Source of the DNA: Coriolopsis trogii
Lineage: Eukaryota > Basidiomycota > Agaricomycetes > Polyporales > Polyporaceae
Length of the DNA stretch: 64,000 bases
NCBI GenBank assembly: GCA_020543525.1
Contig: JAHYIO010000001.1
Location: 3,534,001-3,598,000, forward strand
Reading direction: 5' to 3'
In this document: piece by piece, positions 33,628-45,252 of the stretch
Layout of the letters: every line of letters starts with the position of its first letter
Position numbering within the stretch: the stretch's first letter is position 1
Notes under the pieces: generated by a model
What the model was told of the DNA's origin: nothing
The model's input: only the letters and a program-made list of their open reading frames with translations
Databases searched by the model: none
Made by a program: the position numbers and the translations under genes

Positions 33628-34561
33628 CTACTGGACAAGTCCCTTCTTTACTAACACATCCTCTACAACTTTCTCGACGAGCGCACGCATAGGCCCGCTA
33701 CCCCCACTCAAAGCGGCGTGCACACTCTTCTCGACAAACTTGCCGACCATATCGACCTCGATGTTCACCTTCGCGCCGACCGGCTTCTTGCTGAGCGTGA
33801 TCTTGTCTTGCGTGTGCTTGATGAGCATGACTCCGAACGTGCGACGCGTATCGTCCACAGACGTGAGTGTCAGCGAAGTACCGTCAATAGCCACATAGCC
33901 CTTGGGGATGAGATACGGCAGCAGCGAGGGCCGTTCCGGAGTTGGCTCGGGTAGCTGGAACAACAAGCGCACTGAGTCGCCGTCCGGGGTTTTGTCAAGC
34001 AGCGTCGCTGTGGTATCCACATGGGCCTGTCCAGAGTTAAATGACTCGCCCTCGACCACGGGCGCAAGCCACAAATGGTATACACACCTGCACAAAGTGT
34101 CCCCCGAACCGGACGTGTGCGCCCATAGCCCGCTCCAGATTGACCTGATCGCCCACTTTCCTCTCCCCTGTGCGAGATGACGACGGCAGTGTCAATGACG
34201 TCGGACCTGCGCCCGGAGCACTGACAGGGTGTGTGTGTAGGCAAGGAAACGCACCGAGGTCGGTCCTGTCCAAAGTCTCGTTCGCGAGCCAGACCGTGAA
34301 CCACCCGCCGCGGTCCTCCTTGTCGAACTGCACGACGGTCAGGCACGCGCCGTTCACCGCAATCGAGTCCCCGACGTGACAGTCGGTCAGGATGGGCGCA
34401 GAGTCTGCGATCGTGAGCGTGCACCCGCCCGCGTCATGCACAATGTCTGCGACGGTGCCGAGGTGCTCGATCTGAGATTAGGATGCGCACATACACCCCG
34501 TGTTCGATCGTTAGAACAGCAGAGAAGAGTGAGCTATATGGCATACCAGACCTGTGAACAT
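33628..34561 (-). CDS. RIB5: Riboflavin synthase
   Basis: Last step of riboflavin synthesis: dismutates two 6,7-dimethyl-8-ribityllumazines into riboflavin and a pyrimidinedione; homotrimer, cytosolic. The first exon is short (ATG 34561, MFTGL), then an intron and IEHLGTVADIVHDAGG. Two lumazine-binding barrels are visible. The N-barrel has GDSIAVNGACLTVV and NETLDRTDL, then GDQVNLERAM and RFGGHFVQ. The C-barrel has GYVAIDGTSLTLTSVDD, FGVMLIKHTQDKITL, and VNIEVDMVGKFVEK. Between them the usual FVQGHVD reads FVQ-AHVD across a splice. Length and domain pair match the family. Three introns. Divergent from the 100-aa membrane-protein gene starting at 34744. Confidence 0.95.
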
Positions 34562-34743
34562 CTTCCGAAATGCTTGAAACCTTCCCGGGCAGTGGTTCCT
34601 GTTGCACCTGGGTCTGGTGCAGTGTCTGCCGAAAGTCTTGTGGATGACCGAGATGGGCGTGCGAGGTCAAGCTTGTTAGTTTACGCGAAGTCCAGATGCG
34701 TCCGAGCTCGCCATCCGCGCTTTCTTCCTAGCCACCACCAACC

Positions 34744-35046
34744 ATGGCTCCAAACCCTCAACCGACGCCCAGTTCAGAACAGAAACAGCCCGAATTCAAG
34801 TTTCGAACGAAGCCAGTGGCAGAGAGGTCCATATTCGAGTCCTGGGCAGGTGAGGCCCTGCAGTTGTATCCTCTCGTCCGAAGGCGTCTCATCGCAGCTC
34901 CAGTGCTCCCCGCAAAGACCAGACTGCGCGTGTCAATCGCTCTCACTGCCTTCGCTGGCCTCGGTCTGTTGGTCTCCGACCAGCTCGAAAAGGTCTTTCC
35001 TCAGCCTGCCCCCAAGGATGCCGCAAAGAAGCCACCCAGCTCATGA
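34744..35046 (+). CDS. Small single-TM protein, 100 aa, function unknown
   Basis: Intronless frame from ATG 34744 (good context ACCATGG). It has a polar N-terminus (QPTPSSEQKQPEFKFRTKPV), a basic amphipathic middle (YPLVRRRLIAAPVLPAKTRL), one hydrophobic helix (VSIALTAFAGLGLLVSDQ) and a Lys/Pro tail. This layout fits a tail-anchored or mitochondrial inner-membrane accessory protein, but I recognise no family. It starts 182 bp from the divergent RIB5 start and ends 153 bp before the convergent stop of the next gene. The coding call rests on start context, placement and composition. Confidence 0.65.
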   Translation: MAPNPQPTPSSEQKQPEFKFRTKPVAERSIFESWAGEALQLYPLVRRRLIAAPVLPAKTRLRVSIALTAFAGLGLLVSDQLEKVFPQPAPKDAAKKPPSS

Positions 35047-35199
35047 CCAGGCTGCGCCCTGCCACCTGTCCCTCGTCGAGTCTATGATATGGAACGACCG
35101 CGGCCTAGTCCTGTGGATAATGATGTCCTATGAATACAGCTTCTGTGTCCAGTGCAGTGTACACAACTCTCTCCTCCTCACACAACTCCTCGTCTCCTG

Positions 35200-36348
35200 T
35201 CACTTTGCCATTCCCCCATACACATCCTCCGGCATCGGCGAATGAAAGTCATCAAACGGGTTCACGGCCCCTCTTGCATTCGCCGCCCTGTTGACGTCCT
35301 GCGCAGCCGGTGACCGATGGTTCCCGCCCATCCGAGGTGATACGGTGTGCCCGCTTCTGCTTACACTCCTCACGCTTCCGACATGCCCGAGCCCAAGCCC
35401 GACGCCAATACCCGCATAGCCCGCGTCCGTTTGCGAGAACCTCGAAGTTGATGGCGACCGGATCCCCAAGGATCCGTCCAGCGGCTTCGAGGGCCCCTTC
35501 CCGTATGCTTGAACGTCCTTCCTTGTCGAGCTCGTCCGGAAGGCTGCCCGAGGTGGGGACTGTATGCGCTTCTCACTTTGACTCTCCGCTTGCGCCTGGG
35601 TTCCAAGGGGGTGGACTATCGGTACACTAGGAAGCGACGTGAAGCTAGGATAACGGTGCCTATCCCCGCAGCGCAAATCCCACTCCGCCTTCTCCCAGTC
35701 GGGGACGAGCTCCTCCTCAGCGTCGCGTCGGCGCCGGCGCCAGAGAAGGTCGCTCACGAACCGCCACCACTGGTCGAAGAAGACGGAGAGGAGGAGGATA
35801 GCGGCGACAGTGCTGAAGGCGATGACGGCAACGCCGATGATCTTCCACTCCTTGGAACTCCCCCCATCGCTGTTGGATGACGACGCGCTGACAGCATCGG
35901 CTCCAGGAGAGTGAGCAGGAGCGGTGGAGGAGGGTGCAGGGCTTGGGGTGGGGGCGGCAGGAGATGATGATGGGCTGTGGGAGGGGGTGGTCGCCAGGAC
36001 CGAGGACGTGCCGGAAGGTGCTGTCGCTGTCTCCTTCTCCTTGACTTTCTTCGTCTCTATCGTCGTTGCAGTGCCAGTCGTAGTGGGCGAGGGTTCAGAC
36101 GCGATTGATGTGACGCCGTCCGTCGCGTGGTGCAGAGGTGCGTCTGTTGTTGTGTGGTCCGGATGTGACGTCTCGGTCTTGCCTTCGAGATCGTTCACGA
36201 GGGGGAAGCCAAAGTTGTCGAACCCTCGTCTGCCCTTGCGAATGCTAGTGTCCCCAGAGTCCGAGGTCGCCGAGTTGGGGAGAATGGCAGCGAGAGTCAC
36301 GTTGGCAAAGCCGGCAAGACAGAGAAGCTGCAGAGGAGAGAGTCGCAT
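35200..36348 (-). CDS. Type I single-pass membrane protein, Ser/Thr-rich ectodomain
   Basis: Intronless 382-codon frame. The N-terminal signal peptide (MRLSPLQLLCLAGFANVTLA, cleavage likely after ALA-type residues) precedes an about 140-residue Ser/Thr/Pro-rich extracellular part that would be heavily O-mannosylated. One TM helix follows (IIGVAVIAFSTVAAILLLSV), then a stop-transfer basic cluster (WRRRRRDAEEE) and an about 170-residue cytosolic tail with Ser/Arg motifs and a glycine patch (GYAGIGVGLGLGHVGSV). The architecture resembles fungal wall-stress sensor or Mid2-like proteins, but no WSC or cysteine-rich domain is seen, so a sensor role is only a guess. Confidence 0.75.
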   Translation of the reverse strand: MRLSPLQLLCLAGFANVTLAAILPNSATSDSGDTSIRKGRRGFDNFGFPLVNDLEGKTETSHPDHTTTDAPLHHATDGVTSIASEPSPTTTGTATTIETKKVKEKETATAPSGTSSVLATTPSHSPSSSPAAPTPSPAPSSTAPAHSPGADAVSASSSNSDGGSSKEWKIIGVAVIAFSTVAAILLLSVFFDQWWRFVSDLLWRRRRRDAEEELVPDWEKAEWDLRCGDRHRYPSFTSLPSVPIVHPLGTQAQAESQSEKRIQSPPRAAFRTSSTRKDVQAYGKGPSKPLDGSLGIRSPSTSRFSQTDAGYAGIGVGLGLGHVGSVRSVSRSGHTVSPRMGGNHRSPAAQDVNRAANARGAVNPFDDFHSPMPEDVYGGMAK

Positions 36349-38045
36349 GGTGCCTGTTAGTGATGTCTTCTGTTCCGTCGTCTCAGTGTTCTAGTGAGAT
36401 GTGCTGATTAGTCTGCTCCGGTCAGAGTCCTTGTCTTGACGATCTTGGCCCGAATTCCGGGAGGTGATGGTCCTGCCGCGCGCGAGAACTGACAGACGCA
36501 GTCTGCCAGAGCCCCGTGTACGTGGGTGGTGGGATGTCGTGTTTGGTTTGCGTCCAACCAACTGCGAGTCGTCCAGCGGAAGGGGAACCGATGGATGTGA
36601 CGACACTCCTTCACAGCGCGAGTTGCCGGGCTACCCTGCCGTTTCACCCAACCCCACTTTGCAGCTATCTACTCCACCCGCGTCGTCCGAGTTCCCATCC
36701 ACGCTCTCCTTGCCATCTTCCGTTGTTCCTGGCAGCGGCGACATGACCGACGACCGGTGACCCGTGCGATGGATCCGCGGGATTGCACGATACGCGGGCA
36801 AGTTTGCGACATCCTGCAGCGGCAGCTGGAAGCTACTCTGGCAGGATGCTCGGGCGACATACATCGTTGCAGATACACTCGTATGCCCCGACCCGACGAG
36901 CTGGAACTCATTCATCACATATCACCGCATCGCCCATTACAGAAGAGCCACTCGCTGGAGGATGTCTGCCCTCGGACCTCAACTTTCTATTGCCTTTTCT
37001 ACGGCTCGGAATGTGGGAAGCCGCCTTGCGGATTATTGCACGGAGCGCCTTGAACTCTACGAGTACCAGCTTTGCGAGGTTGGCCGTATATGGCAAGATT
37101 TGGCCACTTGAAACATGACGGATTGCTTCTATCGACCATCTATTCCGTAAGGCACCACGTCCACTCTCTCCGGCCTGCTCTCTTACCATCTTCTTTGATC
37201 GCGCGGTTTGCCGTCTCGGTGCATTGAAGAGCCCTGCCGACGTCGAAAGAGGTTCTTAGTGACCGAGTTTGGGGAAAGTGTATCGCCGCCAGTGCACGTT
37301 GTCGCCGCCCCTATACTCCTGATGCAGAACGCGGACGGTCCGACCTTGACGGGTGCCTTGCGCAGGGTGCAAGTTCGCGCAAACGTGGGGTTTAGGTCGG
37401 CCCGCAGGCAGCTTGTGGGGGAACAGCGGGCTGTGTCTGTCCACGTTCTCTTGCTTGCGGTTCGTACTACAAATTCCTCAATGTGGGTGACGTCATGCGT
37501 ACTATGTGCGTACTTGGGTGTAGGGACGCGCGTCGCGCGTGCAGTCTGCCACCGGCTATCCAACGGCCATCTGTCTCCGTGGACGGTGGCGGAGCCCGAG
37601 CTACTATACTATACATCTTCCACGGGTCGCCCACTCTTGCCTACGGACTGTGTTTATTGAACTTCTTGCTGGGTTTTTGCTGGATTTGTTGCTGCGATTG
37701 ACGATGTTGTCTTTCTTCTTGTGTCCTTCAGGCCTCCGCAGCAATCATTATTGCTTCAGAGACAAACTAAATGAACTGCTTACTTGCAGACGGAAGGGGG
37801 GTACGTCGCCATCTGGGGAGATCGTCCGGACATATAAGGCGATGACGTCAGTACGATTGTGGCGGCCATGCACGGTACAACAAAACAGAGCAAAACAGAG
37901 AAGGTCGTCCGTTTCCGAAGCGCTCGGTCTACCACTCACTCTTATACTGCCATGTCGGGGCTACGTCTCAATATGTAAACCCACACGCACCCCCATTTCT
38001 CGACAGCCCCATCTTACAGCCCCCCTTCTCACCCCCTGCGTCATA
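36349..38045. other. 1.7 kb without an assigned gene
   Basis: The widest gene-poor stretch besides the element regions. Open frames up to about 126 codons exist on both strands (for example 37183-37563 minus, 36764-37111 plus), without motifs or consistent splice chains. It includes the promoter of the Zn2Cys6 regulator at the right end; ATG-proximal sequence just upstream is C-rich (CCCCC runs near 37990-38040). Confidence 0.4.
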
Positions 38046-39450
38046 ATGACCTCTCCAAGCCCCCATCGACCGTCTTCGAACCCATCCGGGTCTGTTCCTG
38101 GCACCTCACTCAACCACATTCGGTCGAGTGAGCTGCCACTGGGAGACGTGCTCGGATGGCCATGGTGTCAATCCTGTCGCCCACTCGTGCAGTTGCTTAT
38201 GAGCCAGCACCTCTCAGTGCCCGCGTCCATGCTGAGTATTGGACGCGGGCACGAGCACGGGCAAGCTGGGGATGGACGCGGAGACGGATCGGCTGCTGCT
38301 TCGGTCCCGTGGACGCTCGCTTCGCCGTTCCCCGATTTCATCTGCGTGCCTGCCCTCGTCCCCCGATCACAGCTCGGTATGTCCGATTACGTCACTCATC
38401 CTCCGACGTCTAACGCTTACCCCGGCGTCCTTGTCCCTCTCAGTCTTTTCCTCGACCGCTCCCACGTCGACGTCGACACCCTCTGGTGCCACCATCGTTC
38501 CTGAAGGCCCGGTGACATTCAGCAACGCCCCGAGTTCCCCTCCCACTCAAGCCACGAGCCCCACTGGCTCTGTATTGCGCAAGACTCGAGGCGTGAAGAT
38601 TGCTGTGTGTTCCCTTCGCGTGCCTTCTCTCGAGCCCCAGATGTCTGATCGCGTGTAGTGTACCAATTGTCGGACCGCGAACAAGAAGTGCGACGAGGGG
38701 AGGCCATGCACGCGTTGCATCACCCACGGGCTTGCGGACTCCTGCGTGAGTGCGGAGAGGAAACCACGCAAGCGCACTGCCGTCAGGCAAGCTGCCGCCG
38801 CTGCCATCACCGTGTCAGCTACGACCCAGGTGGCGCCGCTGTTGAAAGCGCAAGGCGAGGAGGGTAAGTATATCTTCAAGTAGCCTTTGCTAAAGAGAAA
38901 AGTGTCTGGCGTCTGCTCTCCCGCCAAAGGCTAACTGTGATCTCGTGCACCCGCAGGCTTCTCAATCTCCGGCTCGGTCCCAATCCCCATTCCGACAGCG
39001 ACGACGGCGACGACAGCAGTGCACATTGCGGCCGCCGGCACGTCGTACGTCGATGACAACCACGAGATGGCTGACGCTGCCAGTTACAGCTCCTCCTTCT
39101 CTCCGACGCTCAGCGCGCCCCTGGCCGACTTTGACCTGCACTTTGACCTCGAGATGCCCTCTGCGTCCGCGTCCGACGAGTCCGGCGGAGGTACCCAGCA
39201 TCAGCACCAGCCGCAATCGTCCAATTACGCCGTTCACGCGAACGTCTGGTCCAGCTACGCACCTGGCGGTCTGCACTCCTCTTCGACGGACCAGCACGTG
39301 CACAATCCGAGCCAGGTCACCCATGCGACGTGGGGTTACGGCGTCGGCCTCGCGCAACCATCGCATCACACCCAATTCCCTGTCTCATTTGGCTCTAACC
39401 CACGCGCCGCGCACTTCGGGAGCAACAGCGGCGACGGTGGGGTCTTCTGA
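38046..39450 (+). CDS. Zn2Cys6 (Gal4-type) transcription factor
   Basis: Nuclear DNA-binding regulator. The exons fit well: 38046-38376, 38444-38604, 38659-38863, 38957-39450, with GT-AG introns. The cluster falls exactly at the third exon: KTRGVKIA, splice, CTNCRTANKKCDEGRPCTRC then ITHGLADSC. Spacing is C-x2-C-x6-C-x5-C-x2-C-x8-C; the last gap is longer than the common six. A basic tail (ERKPRKRTAVRQ) follows. The C-terminal region is Ser/Gln/His-rich and acidic in part (FDLHFDLEMPSAS), like an activation domain, ending GDGGVF. No fungal-specific middle homology region is visible, so it is a short regulator. The cluster pattern (NKKCDEGRPC-RC) resembles ERT1-like carbon regulators of other fungi, but the target genes are unknown. 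Confidence 0.85.
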
Positions 39451-40010
39451 TGTCTGCCTCTGCTCAATATTTCCTATTCCACTCTTCTCTTCCAAGCTCC
39501 CTCAGCGACGAAGACTCGCTCCTCCTTGTCTCTCTCTCTCTACCTGTCGCTTCTGCAATGTTCTCTCATTTCACAGTGTCTGTCTGTCTTGCTATCGCAA
39601 TCCTGGGTTCCCTCGCGGGTAGATGGACCTTCCTGGCAACCCGTCGATCGTGTAGCTTTACCGTCGCATCACATTCACCCCTCCCCCTATTGCTAACGGG
39701 AGGTATACCCCGCATCCAGCATCCCATTTGTAACTCTAGCACTACACTATACTTCACTCTAATCCACAAGAGAACGAGAACGCATCCAACTCACAGTTGG
39801 ATAAATACCAAGAAAGACGAATCATATTTACGATAAATGACAGATGGTACAAAAAGAAAGTCGGCCGGATCTGGGAATACAATCGCAAACGAATGTGGAA
39901 GAATAGTACATATCCGAACCGAGCGAACCGAGAACGCGTAACCTATTAGACCCGCCAGAGGATGGCCGCGTTGAGCCTAGGTGGGGTGTTGAGAGATCCT
40001 CAAGCCCTGT
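39451..40010. other. Intergenic, convergent 3' ends
   Basis: About 560 bases between the stop codons of the Zn2Cys6 gene and the glucanase gene. The left half is CT-rich and looks like 3' UTR; no gene or repeat is evident. Confidence 0.5.
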
Positions 40011-41749
<1,739 letters not shown>

Positions 41750-43373
41750 GGTTCGTCGCGGGCCTTGGTGGCGGAGACCTTGAGGCGGGGGCGGGGGAGG
41801 GGGAGGGGGGAAGGGGTCTGAGGAGGGGAGAACTGGGGTGAGGGCTTATATAGTGTGAGGCTGGCCAAGGAGGACATGGAGGATGTGACGGCCACCATGC
41901 TCGCTCGTCTCTTCCATCACTCACTCTCTCCTCCGTCCACCCGAGCCGAGGACGCGAACGGCACGTGTCCCCCCGCACCAGACCCGCCACCTCGCTAACC
42001 TCGCAACCAACGCTTCCCGGACTTTGGACAGATCCTAACAGCCGCGCCATGATGATCGTAACATCGTCCCAATCACGTTCATCCAGTCACTCCTTTGCTC
42101 GCCGGTACAGTGTGCACCAAGCACGACATCCCGCATTCGCCGTACGATAGCGCACAAGCATCCTTGGGTATGGATCCCCTTGTGACCAGGAATGGCTTCT
42201 GTGTACCTGAGGACCACAAGGCAGACGATCAACATGGGGATAAGAACGCGGACGTCCAGGGCGCGTCGCCCACCAGAGTGCGCCTGGCCGTGCAGGTGAT
42301 CTTCAGCTGTTTCTTGCCTGACCTTGTTCCTTGCATTCCCTCCTCGGACGCCCACTCGTCATATTCGACCACTTTCTTCGTCGGATGTACTGTCAGAATC
42401 AGCTTCTCCGACCGGATGAAACTCGCACCTTGACAGATTATGGGAATGCGAGCATAGAGCATCCCCTTTCAGAGTACTACTCCATCTCCGTAGTACGCCA
42501 GCCCACCCATTCGCTTGACAGCACGCATCGTTGGTTCTCGATGGGACTTCAAGGCTCACCTTATATCACACACGGCATGATGCAAATGCACATGGACAGT
42601 GTCACAACCTTCCTCCTCGTTGTTTTCGTAGAGGACTTTGAAGGCAAGATGAGGGACACTGTCAGGCCAAATCTGTGGCCGGACCGAGGTACGGAAGCTC
42701 CTGGTCCACAAGTATTCTCGGCAGGTGATGCGAGAGAAGTTGATATGATTGGAATCTTGAAACAAACGGCGGCTGTTGAGGATGAAAAAGACAGACTGGG
42801 CGCATCGTATGGTCTACTTCCGGCACATCTTCCTCCCGTACTCCGTACTGCTTGTGACTGGCCTTCCCTCCTATCTCCTATGCCTGCAGTCGAGCCTAGC
42901 ATGTCCGAAAGCTTTGCAAGGTGAGTTGGGGGGCCGAACCCGAGTGCAGGTGATGGTCGCGTCGAAAGGAATCCTTGAATACGGCATCCGGTCGGTCGCT
43001 ACGGGCAGCTTATGCCGTTGTGGCTTGTATAACTGGGCTGGTAACGTCGCAGATGTGTGGTCTGCTGCAGAGACTAACGAAGCTAGTGCGCGTGCGAAGG
43101 AACGGGAGTGGTCGAGAGAACAGCCATGAGCGCACCGCCGTGTACAGGCGAGTCGATGCTGGCTGTACATGCCGCCGGAAGCGGTGACTTCCGAGCGAGA
43201 CTTGAGCGAGACGATCCGCGCCTTGCATCATCCCCAAACGCGTCGGCCACGCATAAGAACGACCCCGAATCCGCACACGTTCTTCTCCTCTTCCTCTCTT
43301 TCCATATCATATCATATCATACTCCTCTGCCAGCGCACTCGTCCCCCTCGACCACCGCGACCTCCTCCCCGCC
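41750..43373. other. 1.6 kb intergenic between divergent glucanase and UAP1 genes
   Basis: Holds both promoters. A + frame of 197 codons (42331-42924, first codon TTG) and several minus frames of 65-130 codons overlap here without motif or start support, so none is called. A short ATATC repeat lies at its right end. Confidence 0.4.
43304..43321 (+). repeat. ATATC microsatellite in the UAP1 leader
   Basis: About three and a half tandem copies of ATATC, roughly 50-70 bp before the UAP1 start codon, within the probable 5' UTR. Confidence 0.7.
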
Positions 43374-44910
43374 ATGTCCATCGATCACCTCCGCCAACGT
43401 TACGAGTCCGCTGGCCAAGGTCACCTCTTCACCTTCTGGGACGACCTCTCTGAACCCGAGCAGAACGAGCTCCGTGCCCAGCTCGAGGCCCTCGACATCG
43501 AGCGCGTAAACCGCATATACGAGAAGGCCGTCTCCTCCGAGAGGGAGAACGCCGAGAACGCAGGCAAGGAGTCCGTTGAGCCCCTTCCCGACGACACCGC
43601 GGACTCTATCATCCGCCCCCACGAGAAGGCGGGCGAATGGCGCGAAACCGGTCTCCAGGCCATCGCGCGCAACCAGGTCGGTGTCTTGCTCATGGCGGGC
43701 GGGCAGGGGACGCGGCTGGGGAGCAGCGCGCCAAAGGGTTGCTACGACATCGGCCTCCCGTCACACAAGTCCCTCTTCCAGTACCAGGCGGAGCGCATCG
43801 CGCGCCTCCAGACCCTCGCCGCCGAGTTTGCAGGCAAGCCGCCTGGCTCGGTCGTCATCCCGTGGTATGTCATGACCAGCGGGCCCACACGGCAGGAGAC
43901 CGAGTCGTTCTTCAAGAAACACAACTACTTTGGGCTCGATCCCGCGAACGTGATCTTCTTTGAACAAGGTGCGCACATGCGCGCGTCCAATCGCTCACAC
44001 TCGCGCCTCATCACACGCGTCCACAGGAACGCTCCCGTGTCTCACGATGGACGGCAAGGTGCTGCTCGAGACCCGCTCGCGCGTCGCCGTCGCACCAGAC
44101 GGCAACGGTGGCCTCTACGCCGCCCTTCGCCAGCCGCTCTCCCCGTCAAACAAATCGCGTACGGTCCTCTCCGACCTCGACGCGCGCAAGATCCTCTACG
44201 TACACTCGTACTGCGTCGACAACTGCCTCGTCAAGATTGCCGACCCCGTCTTCCTCGGGTACTGCATCCAGAAGCAGGCCGACTGCGCCGCCAAGGTCGT
44301 CCCCAAAGCGTACCCGACCGAGTCTGTCGGCGTCGTCGCCCGCCGCGGCGACAAGTTCTCCGTCGTCGAGTACTCGGAGATCTCGCGCGAGCAGGCCGAG
44401 CGCCGGACGCCCTCAGGCGACCTCGCCTTCCGCGCGGGGAACATCGCGAACCACTTCTACACCACGCCCTTCTTGCGCTCGACGGAGCAGTTCGAGGACG
44501 AGCTCGCGTTCCACATCGCGCGCAAGAAGATCGCCCACGTCGACCTCGCCTCGGGCCAGACCGTCAAGCCCGAGAAGCCGAACGGGATGAAGCTCGAGAT
44601 GTTCGTCTTTGACGTCTTCCCCTTCACAAAGCGCTTCGCCGTCCTCGAGGTCGCCCGCGCCGAGGAGTTCAGCCCGCTCAAGAACGCGCCTGGCACCGGC
44701 GCCGACGACCCGGACACGAGCCGCTGCGACCTCCTCGCCCAGCATCGACGCTTCCTCGAGGCCGCGGGCGCGACGGTCAAGGAGGGTGTCGAGATCGAGC
44801 TCTCGCCCCTCGTCACCTACGCTGGTGAGGGTCTCGAGTACGTCAAGGGCAAGACATTCACGCGCTCGGGTTACGTCGAGTCTCTAGAGGAGCTTGACGC
44901 GCTAGTGTAA
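43374..44910 (+). CDS. UAP1: UDP-N-acetylglucosamine pyrophosphorylase
   Basis: Makes UDP-GlcNAc from UTP and GlcNAc-1-phosphate in the cytosol, the precursor of chitin, N-glycans and GPI anchors. ATG 43374 (MSIDHLRQRYESAGQGHLFT). The nucleotide-binding signature VLLMAGGQGTRLGSSAPKG is complete, followed by SLFQYQAERIARLQ and PWYVMTSGPTRQETESFFK. One intron (about 43968-44026) interrupts FEQG-TLPCLTMDGKVLLE, the conserved eukaryotic UAP motif. Later marks are APDGNGGLYAALR, VHSYCVDNCLVKIADPVFLG, VVPKAYPTESVGVVARRGDK, FRAGNIANHFYT and NGMKLEMFVFDVFPFTKRFA. About 490 residues after splicing, as usual for the family. Very GC-rich third positions suggest high expression. Confidence 0.96.
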
Positions 44911-45252
44911 ATGTAGTAGTCAAAAGGTCTCTCCTCATCCCATGGACGCATGCGTGCATGGCGCACGGACTGTAGCATCATCAGATATCCCACATCGTTT
45001 GTCGTATTGTTACCATTCCCCACCACACCAATGGACGTTTTGTTATCATTTGCCTCACTGACGTTGAATATTTCGGGCTGCTCATCGGACGGAAACGCGT
45101 GCCAACCTACCGATGTCGCTCACAGTCTGACGCGGTGAATGGCGGCGCTGACGCCTCCTTGGAGCTTGCGAAGTCGGATGAGTATGCAACGTGGTCACAG
45201 TCTACGGTAACAGGATAGGACTGCCCGCGACGCACACACGCGGACATCGCTG
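44911..45252. other. Intergenic, convergent 3' ends
   Basis: About 340 bases between the UAP1 stop and the stop codon of the taxilin gene; probably 3' UTRs. Nothing else seen. Confidence 0.5.

Noticed and set aside
36600..37120. Cysteine-containing + frame (DCTIRGQVCDILQRQLEATL) considered as a small CX9C-type protein
   Set aside because: The cysteine spacing does not fit twin CX9C and no start or splice chain supports it.
42331..42924. 197-codon + frame between the glucanase and UAP1 genes
   Set aside because: No ATG at its beginning, no motif, no splice support, and competing frames on the other strand. Length alone is within chance for 64 kb.
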